A stretch of DNA of 64,000 bases from Aphrophora alni (Eukaryota; Arthropoda; Insecta; Hemiptera; Aphrophoridae). The DNA is taken from positions 36,049,120-36,113,119 of the forward strand of contig OY740769.1 of assembly GCA_963513935.1 (NCBI GenBank). Direction: 5' to 3'. The notes under the pieces were generated by a model. The model worked only from the letters and a program-made list of their open reading frames with translations. It ran no database searches and was not told the origin of the DNA. The translations under genes were made by a program, and so were the position numbers. Positions 11,481-24,324 of this stretch are shown here, one piece after another (positions within the stretch are counted from its first letter, which is position 1; the number at the start of each line of letters is the position of its first letter).

Positions 11481-13146
11481 ATTGCTAAAAGAATATCATT
11501 AAAAAAATAAAGTGTTTGAATCATATCCAAACAAGTTATTTGTGTGCAAACCATACATAATTTCTATGGTTGAATGTTCTACAATTATTTACTTGTCAAA
11601 ATGTGATCGAAAATTATGTTTAAAGGGAAACAGTCAAAGTGGATGATTGTACCAAAGTAATTATCGTGCACAAACATAATCATCTACCTCACTGTTAGTG
11701 TTTGAATATATTGAGGCTGGATAAATGTTTGAATCAATGCTAAATTAATTGAAAGCGCTTTTAATATTAAACCCATATTCCAGCGTTATGTATTAACGTA
11801 ATATTTGTAATAATGTAGCAAAGTAATTTAATTCTATAGTAAGTTTGTGAATCTAATCTACGTGTAGCTAATAAATAAGAAATAAAGTTACTAACGTTTT
11901 CAGTTATAATTATATTAGTTAGCCTATTTTTATTAAAGGAGATATGTTTTTAAACCATTTGTATACAAATAGGATAACAAGATAATTTACACTGTGGGTT
12001 TGTACTTCACAGAGGCTGGTATATATATATACTACTCAAATCACAAAAACAATAATTCTTTTACCGTTTAGCTTTTGTATTGGTAAACACCAATTATTGT
12101 CAAGTGAATTTGTAAAATTAAAACGGATTATATTTTCATGAATTTTATTGCAGGGAACAAGAATCTTGATTTCAGTTTTATATAATACATCTTTAGTCAT
12201 TTTAACACAACTTCCTTTATCATAGATGCGAATATTCATTTTGAGGCGGCTATTATGTCTTCGATCCGACCCAAACAATATCTCTAACTAAGTCCTTATG
12301 ATTTGTAAACAAAAATAAATTCTTTGACAAAGAGATAACAAATTTGAATTTAGGGAAAACATTCATTAATTCTTAACAATTTGGTAATATATTTATATAA
12401 TGCAGATAATTTGTGTTTATACAAAATGACTTACTTTGGAAACATCATAACACTTTATTGTTAAATTTTTAAAATTTTGTAATTTTGAATTTAGGCTAAC
12501 AAGAATATACGATTCTATTTATTTATTTACAATAAAATTGAAGATATCTTTAACTCATAAAAAGGCATAATATATAATAATTTTGAACGGTCATTTATAT
12601 TTGTTTTTGGAACATAAAACATTTTACATATTTGGGGGAAAAAGTACAAAATAATTGTTAAAAATAATATTTTTATTTATTTCATACAAAAACTATAAAA
12701 GAGACTTACAAACCTAATTTTACATATATTTACAGACGCAAAACGATCGTTACTGTACATATATTTTTCGAGACCTTCAGTAAATTTTCACTAAACCAAC
12801 ATACTTATCTATTTCAATATTTACCCATAAACCAACGAATATAAATTATTATATTCTTTTGATAAGTGCAAATCGAATTTATTTCTAATGCTTTAGTAAT
12901 AAATATTGACTAATCATTATACTTAATATTAAACTTTTATAAATTCGTAATATAATTAATTCATACAACAATATCCAAATAAACGATTCCATGAATGTGT
13001 TAACAAAATTTAGGAATACGATTTAAAAGGTTCTACTATATAAACTTAGTTTAAATTAAAATAAGTTTTAAAAGAAAATTTATGAATTTATTCTCAGTAT
13101 ATGTGAGTTAACATTAATAAATTCAAGTCACTAAAACTATTATAAC
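11481..13146. other. AT-rich stretch without a gene
   Basis: No recognisable coding sequence. The minus-strand frame 12036-12278 (80 codons, starting over CGATCCGACCC) has a mixed composition, but I recognise no family in it. Confidence 0.55.
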
Positions 13147-13158
13147 CTCCAAGGAAAT

Positions 13159-13897
13159 ATGAGGATAACTTTAGGAACATACACAACAGAATTCCATGCA
13201 GTAGTCATGGGAATACTGGATTGCACACAATTGTGCCTAGTTAAAGGAAATGCCAATGAGCATATAATTATCAGGACGGACAGTCATGGCGCTATAAAGT
13301 CTGTAAGGTCACACAAACAATACTCATCAATAGCGTGGGGTTGACACTGAAACTTAACCTATTTTTAGACCTAAAACCAAGTAAAACTCAGTTGGATACC
13401 AGATCACAAAGGATACGGAGGAAACGGAAATGCAAATATAGTGTAAAAGGTAGGACAAGAGATCTTTCATTGGCCCAGAGTCTGTATGCGAACAACTAAA
13501 GCCGTAGCAAAATATAGTCCAAAACCATAGCTAAACTCCTAAAATTGTGGAACGATGGAAAAAATACTCCACGGGATAACTATATGGATTTACCAGTTCA
13601 AACAAATCTTAAACTATGTAAATTATTCACTTGACAAAATAAACGAAATATGAGGAAATTGTTTAGGTTCTTATCAGGCGCTTTCAAAAATAATCATAAT
13701 ACAATAGAATTATTTAAGGAAATTTGAAATGCAGACTATGTAATCAGCACCTAGACACAGCAGAACATATACTATGAAAATTCGAAGGAGTAGGAAAAAG
13801 TAAACAACTGATCTTCGGCCCAGGTGCAGCTTTTAAAGTAACAAGCAACCTAGCTATGGAAATTTTAACCCTGACAGAGGGAATAGACTTTAGCTAG
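13159..13897 (+). pseudogene. RNase H and C-terminal remnant of non-LTR ORF2
   Basis: The frame starting at 13159 gives an RNase H-like run: TYTTEFHAVVMGI corresponds to the T-F-AE block, but the usual catalytic Glu position reads Val. RTDSHGAIKSV matches the DS-AI block with its Asp kept. After a frame change near 13343, WIPDHKGYGGNGNAN (13394-13438) matches the W-P-H-G-GNE-AD block, with the Glu and Asp positions now Gly and Asn. Further on, CRLCNQHLDTAEHIL (13731-13775), a stop where Cys is usual, then FEGVGKSKQLIFGPG, match the CR-C...AEHIL-C region that follows RNase H in these elements. The protein ends at 13897. At least one frameshift and several stops make it nonfunctional. Confidence 0.82.
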
Positions 13898-13970
13898 TTA
13901 GAAAATATAAAAAGTACATAAAACGCCTTATAGGCTGAAGTGTGTAGGGTGTATAAAACCCACTTGTATT

Positions 13971-13998
13971 TATAATAATAACAATAATAATAATAATT
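13971..13998 (+). repeat. (TAA)n tail
   Basis: AATAATAA-type units with one C interruption, immediately after the 3' untranslated part of the retrotransposon remnant. It probably marks the element's 3' end. A second short AAT run lies at about 14033-14045. Confidence 0.75.
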
Positions 13999-14350
13999 GG
14001 CGCTCTATATATTTGGCTCTGTATTTGTAAAAAATAATAATAATAAAACTTTTTCGGGAAAAATATACATGGGGTTTTTGCAGAATATCCCATGCGGAAT
14101 AAAACTTCATAAGTGAATATTTTAAAAATAATGTTGCAACAACTTAGTTTACTTTGCTTAGTTGTACATCATTAATGTATCAACAGATTTTTAATTCACA
14201 CAATGGATACGGGTGTAAATCTTAAAAATGATATAATAAATAAATTTAAGTAAAAAATATATATATTAACTCTTACATATCGATAAAGTATAATAATTTG
14301 CATAATTATGAGACCCACCATGGAAGTGTTAGCGTAACGAGTGGGAAGTG

Positions 14351-14869
14351 AATAAACATATTGACGAGGCCTATCTGTACAAAGTTGTCGTATAAACATA
14401 TTGACAAGGCCTATCAGTACAAAGTTGTCGTGTAAACATATTGACAAGGCCTATCAGTACAAGTTGTCGTATAAAAATATTGACAAGGTCTATGAGTACA
14501 AGTTGTCGTGTAAACATATTGAAAAGGCCTATCAGTACAAAGTTGTCGTGTAAACATATTGACAAGGCCCATCAGTAAAAGTTGTCGTGTAAACATATTG
14601 ATAAGGTCTATCAGTACAAAGTTGTCGTGTAAACATATTGACAAGGTCTATCAGTACAAAGTTGTCGTGTAAACATATTGACAAGGTCTATCAGTGCAAA
14701 GTTGTCGTGTAAACATATTGACAAGGTCTATCAGTACAAAGTTGTCGTGTAAACATATTGACACGGTCTATCAGTACAAAGTTGTCGTGTAAACATATTG
14801 ACAAGGTCTATCAGTACAAAGTTGTCGTGTAAACATATTGACAAGGCCTATCAGTACAGAGGTGTCGTC
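14351..14869. repeat. Minisatellite: about 13 copies of a 40-bp unit
   Basis: The unit is GTTGTCGTGTAAACATATTG followed by ACAAGGTCTATCAGTACAAA. Units are 40 bp, a few 39 bp through loss of one A. The central units (about 14600-14830) share GGTCTATC and are nearly identical, whereas most flanking units carry GGCCTATC or other changes and the first and last are the most divergent. This pattern is expected from unequal exchange homogenising the middle. Because 40 is not a multiple of 3, all three minus-strand frames cycle through the unit and stay open for 64-83 codons; these are artefacts, not genes. Confidence 0.97.
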
Positions 14870-17800
14870 ACTTGAGTGGCGATACGTATAATTATCAGAT
14901 TTAGTAAATCCATAAAGTACCACTTTGAATAACATGACTGGGTGAATACCGTAATTGTGTCAGTATCCTTCTTCCTTTTATTAAGAACGATAATTTACTG
15001 AAATTTCCACAATGGTATTCAAACTATTTCTCTGTTTAATGAGCACAGGCTTATGACCTTATCTTTACGAATAAATAAATAGACAGCTGTTACTTCTGGA
15101 AAAACAATTTAAACTTTTTATCATGTTGCAACTGCTATAATAACGTAGGAAGCGATCACTCCATGGTTTATATAGTACAAAGTTTATGTTTCCCAGAGGA
15201 AACATTTAGACCTGAGTTTATATTGTTGAAACAACACTGTTTCACTTTGCAGGTATTTAGAACACAACACAAGCACTACTAAATATACTTAATTCCCTAA
15301 TTTTAGTTTAACATTGAATGCCTATTCACGCGAACACAAACACTCACTAACCAAAAATCAAAATAACTCCTTTTTTAAACTCTCAATCAAGTTTCATGAC
15401 TAAGGAAATCCAAAAGTTATTTTCGATGTAGCACCATCTTTCCACGTAGTATATTTATTTAGTGTTACTACAAGGATAGTAGGCAGTAAGGTTGACGTTT
15501 GCAAATTATATTACAAGTTCCAAAATGTTGACCCATGTCAAGTGGTGTGATGATAAAACTCAAAAATCATTTCATTCGTTAGATCATTTTACAAAATCAA
15601 AAAAGTGTTACAATTTAATAGAAAAATAACACAATAAGAAAAATCTTGATATATGTGTAAAGGGTCAGGGAATAGTGGTTATAAGATCAATTAAATATTT
15701 GTTTAAAAATATGACATTTATTTTTAAAAAAACTGTATTATCTCTATTGGCTGTTCCCTTGTAAACATAAGGATTGTTATAGAACAAAGATGAATTACAA
15801 ATATTTTACATATTCCTTTTACTACATGAAAACGGAAAATTTTCTATTTCTAATTTATAACTGCTTTTTCTATTTAGTCGAAGTAATATGAGTTCTAATT
15901 AAACATAAATGTTTGTATCTGTTTTTCGTATGCTGTTATTTAATTATAAGTTGTTCTTATCTGATAAATTAACGAAATATGGTAATATGAATATATTGAG
16001 ATAAATGTAGTTTTCTCATGGTTCACGTGTAAATTATTTGAGAATTTTATACTTTATTATTGTCGTACTACCTAAAAAAACTATTTCTTATTTATAAACA
16101 CTACTTTTTTTTGCAGAAAGGGTTTTTAAATAAGGTATCAAGAGAAAGAAATCAAAAACAGCTAACACGGTAATTGTAATATAAAAATATAGAGTGCCGT
16201 CGTTCGGAAAGTAAATAAATGTTTATAGTAAAGTGTCAATGCCTGCTCTTGTTGAATATTTAAATAGCGTTTCTGTTGTAACATTCTTATAAATGAACTC
16301 CCTTTAATTCAACAAACTTAATAAGATAATCTTTTAAAAGTATTATACAAATAAAAAATTTCATCTCATTGAAAGAATTATTACTAAAGAGAACACACGA
16401 CTAAATAATCAAATTCAGAAAATTATTATCGGATCAAGACACAGAGTTCACCACCAAATTGATCATTCTAAAACATAAAGATTATAGAAAACAACACATC
16501 TGATACAAATACGATTCTTACATTTGACTTTGTGGAATTTATTCTGAAATGAGTGTGCAAGTGAAATTTTTCTTCCTTACTAAACTATTTTAAAAGCTTC
16601 TGCATCTCTGCAATGGTACAGTTTTGCCTTAAAATATATTACCTAAACTTTAATTTTTTTATCATCTTAAAATGTTGTAAAACATAACTAAGCAAATAAA
16701 ATAAAAAAGACGCAAATGACCCCACTTTTATCAGTTACGAAGGTTTTGTTATAAAAAAAATTAATAAGTTAAATTTGATTTTTGTAAATTTTGCTCAAAT
16801 CTAAAATTTTGCATAACACATTACATAATTTCAGTTTGTTTTACCTTGTCTAAAATTTCAAGATTGCCATGTCATGGATTGTTAAGAATAAGAAACTCAT
16901 GTTAAAACCATTGTTAATTCCTGTTAGTCAAAGGGCAAATATTTTAGTTAAATTTTAAGGTTTCACTATTTGAAAATTTAAAAAAGTTAATTTTTCTTTT
17001 CTTACAAAAAACCTAAGGAAGTATAACAGATATTTTTATTTGGTTTTATGCCTTAACGTAACAGGTTATTTTATTATTTCCTAGCTAATGGCTGGTCTCC
17101 AATTATTCAAATAAAATGTGCAATCATTTTATCGACGGGAGGAGGAAGACTGAGAGAACTTTACTTATAAATGTTACCCTGTTTAATTGACTTTCATATG
17201 TAACTGCGAATCTGTAATTTATGAATATGTAGAATACATATAGCTTTATTTGTTTATAAATTCTATGTGATTGGTAGTATTTATTTACCTTTATTTATAA
17301 ATCGCTCGTCTGACATTTATTTTAAACTTTAAGAATATAATAATTATACGTTTTCTGTTTGCAAAAAAGTTCAATAAATTCGTAGATTATAATTTCAATT
17401 AATTTATTAATTTCAATAAATTTCAATAATTTCCATTATATATAGCATAATATATATTTAACATAATCCTAAAAAACAAATAGCTAAATTACTAAAATTG
17501 TTTTGTTATTTCTTCACATTTGTATAACATATGGTTAATTCGAAATGCAATATGTTAAATTTAAAGTGACAAAAATAAAATAAAGACTTTATAAAACTAT
17601 ATTTCTTTTTCTATTGTTAACGTTTAATAGATGGTAATGAGAAGACATAAACGTTTCATAATTTGGTGTAAAATATATACATCTTTTGTGATTGGTGAAT
17701 ATTGTTACACCGACAACAATGGGGTGTAACACTGTATTGATTATATAGGAATTGAACTCGAGTATGGCAGATCCTCTCATTGAACTTAAGAATTCTTCGT

Positions 17801-19780
17801 GACGCTTATAATTATGCCTATTTAATTCACTGTCTACCATACAGCATTTATCATGTGTAATAGTTGAATATTTAGAAATTAATAAACTGTGTTAAATAAT
17901 GAAATGTGGATATTCTAGAATCAAAATATTCATGTAAATAGCTGTTGTAATATATTTGTCAAACGCATTAGAAACTGTTTTAAATACTGCCAAAAACTAG
18001 ACCATATGTACTTCCTTACTTTATGCATAGTAATGTTCAAGCTTCATATAGAAAAAAAAGAATCATACAATAATACACATATTGCAAAACAAAACTGTGT
18101 TTACTAAATGAAGTTTTAAAATTAAAATTAAAATAATCTAATAATACATAAAATCTGAACTCATCCTTTTAATTGCATTCTTGAAACATTAACTTATACT
18201 AGCCTATATTTATCAAATAGGCCTACTAGTAGAAAGGATGGAAAATTGTTTAACAAATATTCATGTTCTGAATAATTTAGTGGAGAGTGGTACTAAATTG
18301 AATGTATATAATCAGATTGTTTAAATAAATAAAACAATAAATGACCAGATACTCTTTGTTTAATGTTGGCATATTTTAATTTTTAACAAACATTTTTAGA
18401 TAATTAATCACAACTTATGATACCATATTGTTGGTTAGTATACATACTAATAATGCATATACAAATATGAATAATTAAAGTAACTAACGAAAAGCAACCG
18501 GTGAAAGTAAGCTATTATAAATTAGTAAGTGGAGTACTTAAAATAAAAGTCAACAAATGTTAATTGCATAACAATTCTACCACCATGTAACTTCATTAAT
18601 TTATATTCGAACTTAAATACTTCTCGAGGAAACCTGAATGCTAAGTTCTCCAGCAATATTATAAGTTGCCTCTCCTACATTAAAATAGAGTTGTTTAAAT
18701 GGAACCTTTACTTAACAACTTTAGTTATTTAAGTAAACTATGAATCTCAGATTGAGGTGGATATTTAATTATATTCTCACAAATCCTTGAACTAAGACAA
18801 ATTTATTTTTATATAATTTAAGCGCAATGTTTTACTGAAGATTAACTTCTATTCATTGTGTAAAGTTTAAAATATATCTTCTGACATTTTTCATTGATTT
18901 AATTTTGATGACAGAATAAAAGGCATCTGTTTTCATAAATAGCTATTAAATTTAGACAAAATTGTTTTTTATTAAATCTTTAGTAATTGGTTATACATTT
19001 CGTTCTTTGTTAGTTCTAAAACTTTTTCAATAACGTAATACCTACTGGCAAAGGAAGTGTGTAAATTTATTTACAAAAGAGAGGGTTTTATATAAAACGA
19101 TAAACAGAGTGAAAACTATAGCTTCGCTAATAGGAACTTCCATATACAAAGACCTAGTTTTAAAATTTGTTGGGTGATAGAACTAGAAAAATGTGACTCT
19201 AATACACAATTAAAATCATTGTATTTCACATACCTACTTAAAGAGGAATAATATCGATTTAAAAAAACTGTACATTTACCCAAAATTGTAGAAATTCTGG
19301 GATATTTTGATACATTCCTCGAACTACAATATAGTTATTATCATCGTATTCTACATTCCATTTCAAGTTAGGATGTAAAACTTTTGATAAACCTGAATCT
19401 AAAAAAATCAGTAATTATATTGTTTAAAACTATGAAGATATATGTTCTAAACAACCTTACAAACACAATTCTTTAAAAAAATTGCTAGAGAGTAGGAAAC
19501 GATATATAAAGTGCTTCAAAATCTGATCATTCGGAAGATATTATATATTTTATTTGTTCAATTTAAGTAGAGTTATACCAGGTTGAATAGTGTAAAACAT
19601 GGTTTGAGAAAAATAATAATTCAACTCTATCGAATTAAAAAGACACACAAGAAGAATTTTATCATTATATCTATAACATAAAGTTATAATTAATTTTGTA
19701 CCTATACAATAACAATACAAAATCAAACATTTTAGACGGTTCTCATTACTTTACAGCTTTTTCTGTTTATTTTTAAAGGT
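14870..19780. other. Long AT-rich stretch without a recognised gene
   Basis: Nearly 5 kb with no convincing coding sequence or paired ends. Near 15150-15180 a plus-strand frame reads NVGSDHSMVYI, resembling the GSDH block of non-LTR endonucleases, but it stands alone. AGTGCCGTCGTTCGGAAAG at about 16193 looks like a mariner-type end, but no partner was found. The minus-strand frame 17589-17840 is unrecognised. Confidence 0.5.
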
Positions 19781-19784
19781 CTTC

Positions 19785-20380
19785 CTTCCGTTCTCTCTTT
19801 CGCATTGTTCCAACAGCCACTTTATGGCTTACCTTTTCTCAAATTTTCTGTGTTACACCTTCGATCCTGTTTAGAAGTTCTCTTCGCTATTTACAAGAGT
19901 TTTGTATACCTCAGACTTCATAAATCCCCACACAAAAAGTCACGGGATTCAGATCGGCAGATCTTGCAGGTAAAGGTACAGAACATCCTCGCTCTATCCA
20001 AGTTGGGTAGTTAGCAATCAGCCAACCTAGGATGTCTTTATTAAAGTGAGGCGAAGTAACCTTGCCGGATCGTGGTTTTCAGTATCCCACATGTGCATGT
20101 TGTGGAAGTTGAACACAACTTGTCTTGTAGAAGAGCTTCGTCTGTTAATAAGATTTTTTTCAAAGTGATATTGTTCAATATAATAATTTAGAATATAGCG
20201 AAAAAAATTTCGTCTAGCAACACAATCATTACGATCTAGGCTTTGAAAATGTGAAATGGTAACGGTACAATTTATGTTTGTGTAAAACAGTCAAAACTAT
20301 ACTTTTACTCACGCCAGTTTCACCTGCAAGTTTACTGCAACTAATCTCTAAGTTTTGATGTTTTGTAGAGCGGTTTAATC
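19785..20380 (-). pseudogene. Broken mariner-like transposase, internally deleted
   Basis: Minus-strand frames give ordered blocks of a Tc1/mariner-type transposase of the insect kind with an extra N-terminal helix-turn-helix (DUF4817 type). From the N-terminal side: CSKLAGETGVSKS and LHKHKLYRYHF (HTH, complement of about 20260-20340), NFHNMHMWDTENHDP (20065-20110; the usual NxHNxHxW-ENPH block), WIERG, PARSADLNPVTF, then WGFMKSEVYKTLVNSEE (19890-19945) in another frame. The stretch between HTH and the NFHN block is shorter than in complete proteins. In the last block the catalytic Asp position (PLDFFLWG in relatives) reads Thr, and frames shift several times. No terminal repeats were found. 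Confidence 0.75.
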
Positions 20381-21984
20381 TTGATTATTTGAATTGATAT
20401 TAAATTGAACTTTAATTGTAAAACAAAATCTCAGATACTTTTAAAATGTTCTAAAGTATATTTTGAAAATCAAATATATTACGAATATTTTGATCAGACT
20501 GGTGAGTGATTGATTTGGATTTATTCCAGATTGAGGTGAATAGTAAAATTAATTCACTTTATTTAACTATATTCAGGGAGTTACTACGTAAGATATAAGA
20601 TTTTAGAGTTACGCTTAATCTTTATCTATGTTTGGATTAAAATAACTGGCATACAAGTGCTATTACATATATTATATTTGTGAGACAATCTCAGTTGATA
20701 GTTTATTGCTTATGTGATTTTTAATATTCAATAAACAATTTTTTTATTTCTTTTTACTATTCCATTATCGTTTTTACTGTTTCACTACAGGTTTGGGTTG
20801 TGTGTCATAGAGTTGGTCTGCGGTTCTACCATTAAAAAGTAATAAATGACGCTGATAAAGTAACATACAAGTTTGATACCAATTTGCGTTGCAATAAAAA
20901 CATAAATTCAATCCCAAATAAAAATAGGACTCTATTTATGAGTCCAATTTATCTTGGATTTGTAGAGACATTTAAATATTAATTAGGTTTTCGCTGGTTG
21001 TTTATAATTCAGAACGGAATTTGCAGCTTAATGACATTTTACAGCTTAAATTGTCACCTCAATGACACCCAAAATTGATTTTCCTACGCCAGTAACATAG
21101 CTACGTTAAAAGATAGGCTATATTATTTTTAACCTTTAACACGTACTTAATATATATAATTTTAGATAATTTGACAAAGTCGTAAATTAGATAGTTATAA
21201 ATTAGTTATTGATAGTAATTTTATATTTATTTAATACATAGAATTATTATTACAACGTCTCAAATTTATAATTTATAAAGCACTGTGTACTTACTGCGCC
21301 CTGTTAGTTGATTTCTGTAAGCGTGCTGATTTGTGTAAGAATGTTTATAAATTGATCAAAATCTTTAGATAACATTAAACTTTTTTTAAATCTATGTTTT
21401 GTGTAAAACTTAAAAAAAAATAAAAACCTATATCGAACAAAAATAACTTTATCAACACCAATATTTATGAGAAAAGCTTAAAAAACATCCCGCCCTCCCC
21501 CAAAATGGACTATTTATAAAATTCTTATCATTTAAAACCGTTCCAATGAAATGAAACAATTTCGTATGTTAGTCTTGCGAAATATTTTACTTTATTTTTA
21601 CATTTCTGCCGTACCGTTTACTAATTACTGTTTACAATATACTTCTATCTGTAATATTTTTTATACATATCAAAACTGGTACATTCGTGTTTGATTAGTC
21701 ACATTAATAGTGCCAAATCATTTGCTGCGTTCACGAAAACGTTTCTGAGGGTTGAATGGTATACACTAATTATTCGTAATAACGTAATAATATACCCACG
21801 TTTGTTTTCCAATATTAGTTCTTACATATCCTGTTTACACTTCACTTGAAATTAACTTGCCACTTATTTATCTTGAACCGTAATAGTACCTCTAATAATA
21901 AATATCTATATTAACAACTTAGAGCCATTTATATTTGTATTAGAAAAACTCAATCTTATTTTTATAATAATAATTCTTCTACGA
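20381..21984. other. AT-rich stretch without a gene
   Basis: Nothing recognisable; only short frames and A/T homopolymers. Confidence 0.6.
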
Positions 21985-22640
21985 TCGGTTGAGGTGGTTT
22001 TAGTGCTGGACTAGAATAGGAGTAAAAGATGAATGGGAGGTCAATATATAACCTGGAGAGAATAAAAGCATTTCAAAATCCACATCCCCATTGTGTAGAT
22101 TAAATGTTCTTAATTTGTTATTATCTGACTGCAAATAGCTTGCTGTAGAAATTAATATACTACATAAATGTGAATATAATTACGTTTGGAAAAAAAAACT
22201 ACTATGGTCAAATATTTCATGATCTACTTTTATATATAATCTAAAGTAGAGCAGCTTAAATATACATCAACACTATTTAATAGGAGTAGTAATATGAGGT
22301 GAACCCTAATAAATGCATGTTAACCTTAATATTTGCATGAAAATAACTAAACTAATTGTAATTACTTTTTATGGAAAACATAGCTTATAAGTTCTACAAT
22401 AAAAATTTATTAGAGTTAATCCTCTTTCAAATTTGCTATATACAAAATGGATTATAAATCCCAAAATAACCAAAATGATATCTACACTAAAAATTATGTG
22501 CAGAAAATTTATTTTTTATTATCGTAACTTAATTTGCAGTTTTTTATAATTATATATGAATTTGAACTAATGATATTTTCCAAATACTGCAAAAATAAAA
22601 ACAGGTGGCCTTATTTTCTGTGTATGTCAAGAGTATATTT
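21985..22640. repeat. Dispersed repeat D, copy 1
   Basis: Aligns with 51425-52045 in the same orientation. The strongest block is at about 21985-22085: GGTTGAGRTGGTTTTA, GTGGGAGGT-like, AATATA, CCTGG, AATAAAAGCAYTTCAAAA. Weaker similarity continues to a CCCAAAATA block and a final AGGTGGC...TTTT(A/C)T block at matching order, suggesting a family of about 620-660 bp. No frame is shared between copies, so it looks like a noncoding repeat. Family unknown. Confidence 0.55.
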
Positions 22641-23756
22641 GTGTATTACAAACTAAGTACAACGCACACTACAAAGTTTCACTCTACTGTTTGTGGGGGC
22701 ATTCGTTCGTGACTGAAAATTAACATTTATTTCAATATATTTCATTAGGTGGTAATATCCTAAAAATTAAATGAGAGGTTTTCCTGAAATCTGTTGGACC
22801 TGTGTGAAAACATACCTGCCTCCACAGAGGCATAATGAAACTTTTATTACACCCGTCTGCCAACGTGACATGTTCAATCATTAGTATTTGCTTTTTCAAT
22901 AATACGCTATTATTGTTTGTAATATTTTAACATGCCATGAAGCTAAAACAAAATAAAAATGGAGTATTATTAACTAGAACTATTGCAGTTTACTCTGACT
23001 ATACCCGTTGTCTTTTACCTGTTATGTATGTTTACTTGTGATGATACATGTATTATAGGCAAAAACTTGTTTGATACATGATTATAAACTTCATAATACT
23101 TTTCACAACTGAAACAATACTAATAATTTTATCAGTTTCATACGTTTTATATTGACCACAGCAATTCAATTAAAATATTACCCCTTTTTTATTAGTCCAA
23201 ATAAAATAAACACCTTTTACAGATCACCTGATTATGTTAAGGTATGGGTCTAATGATATGCAAATGTTTATATTACAAGAGTGGAAATGGTGGGATAAGT
23301 GGAATGTATTGACTTTATGTTCTATATAATTGACAGTGTTTGAAAATATTGTAACAAAATTAATATTGAATATTAATAAAGCCAGAGGGAATTATTTGAT
23401 GCATGAAAATATGAAATGAATAATAATTCTCCAACTCAATATGTTTTGTCAAAAGGAAGCAAAACCATCTTTTATTTTGCTACAAACTAACCAACTAATT
23501 ACTTAACGTTGGTTCTGACAAATATATAACTGCGCGGCGACTGATAATTAATTAACTGGTATCGATTAAACCACAACTATGTAGATCGGTTTAGTTATCA
23601 GCTCATGAGAGTCAAATAATTCTACTACAATGTACGTAATTACAAACAATCAACACTTAGTTTGATTTTACTCATTATAAAATTGTTAAAGCACTACTTA
23701 TAATTATTGTACTTTAAGAATCATGTTCCTAGTATCCAAGTCACTATTGTTTTAAC
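22641..23756. other. AT-rich stretch without a gene
   Basis: No recognisable coding sequence or repeat structure. Confidence 0.6.
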
Positions 23757-23924
23757 TAACAATTAAATTACCTTATATGGTTTCTATTAAGTATTTTATT
23801 TTAATGTGTTAACGATCTCAACTGAGTGAAAAGAACTCTGAAGATGGAGCAGATGCTTTGAAACGCGTTAGTGTTTAAAAAAAAAGTCACCTGGCGGAAA
23901 CCATATAAGGTAATTTAATTGTTA
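23757..23924. mobile_element. 168-bp inverted-repeat element with hammerhead-like core
   Basis: The ends are perfect inverted repeats of 27-28 bp (23757-23784 and 23897-23924), beginning TAACAATTAAATTACC. The interior carries, on the plus strand, CTGAAGA (23838-23844), an AGC/GCT hairpin flanked by G-T wobbles, GAAAC (23860-23864) and a possible second stem ACGC/GTGT around a GTTA loop. The same order of boxes occurs in the unrelated element at 5817-6263. There is no coding capacity. Perfect ends suggest fairly recent activity or selection. The exact end and any target duplication are ambiguous in the AT-rich flanks. Confidence 0.8.
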
Positions 23925-24324
23925 ATTATTATACATACACAATCTAATAATAAATAATTAACAGTAACATTTGATAAAATTTTATACGGATAATAGTATC
24001 TCGTTCTACATTTTGAAGGAGTAAATAAGAAATATGTACAAAGAGTAACGTCAGTAGGATTAAAGAAGCTAACTTTTTGCTTATATGATACTTGTTATCC
24101 TACCTGCCAAAATTGGTCAATTGACACCTCAAACTCTATAAAAGGTAACTTCATAGGGTGATTCCTCAGAAAAATGACAGAATTAGTACAGAGAAGCCGA
24201 CCTCACATAGAAGTAACATTATCTGCAAAGGCAGTCGATGATTTATGATTGTGTTATTTCATTTATGATCTTGGTGACCTTGAAATTTCGATTCTAACCA
24301 GACCCGACCGCTCAGAAAATGATG

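Larger units (their letters stand above)
13147..13999 (+). mobile_element. 5'-truncated I-like non-LTR retrotransposon end with TAA tail
   Basis: The segment reads, on the plus strand, as the C-terminal end of a non-LTR retrotransposon second ORF: RNase H remnant, then a Cys-His motif region, stop, short 3' untranslated sequence, and an A/T tail of TAA units at about 13971-13998. Known: an RNase H domain and a TAA-repeat tail are typical of the I clade and relatives. The RT and endonuclease parts are absent upstream, consistent with 5' truncation during target-primed reverse transcription. Several frameshifts and stops show it is dead. I could not define a target-site duplication. Confidence 0.8.

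Noticed and set aside
12036..12278. Minus-strand frame of 80 codons
   Set aside because: Mixed composition but nothing recognisable; too little to call a gene.
14196..14644. Three overlapping minus-strand frames of 64-83 codons with repeated YVYTTT / SICLHDN peptides
   Set aside because: They are the three frames of a 40-bp satellite that happens to lack stops on the minus strand; they do not represent a gene.
16190..16225. Mariner-like terminal sequence GTGCCGTCGTTCGGAAAG
   Set aside because: No inverted partner or transposase trace within a few kb; kept only as a note.
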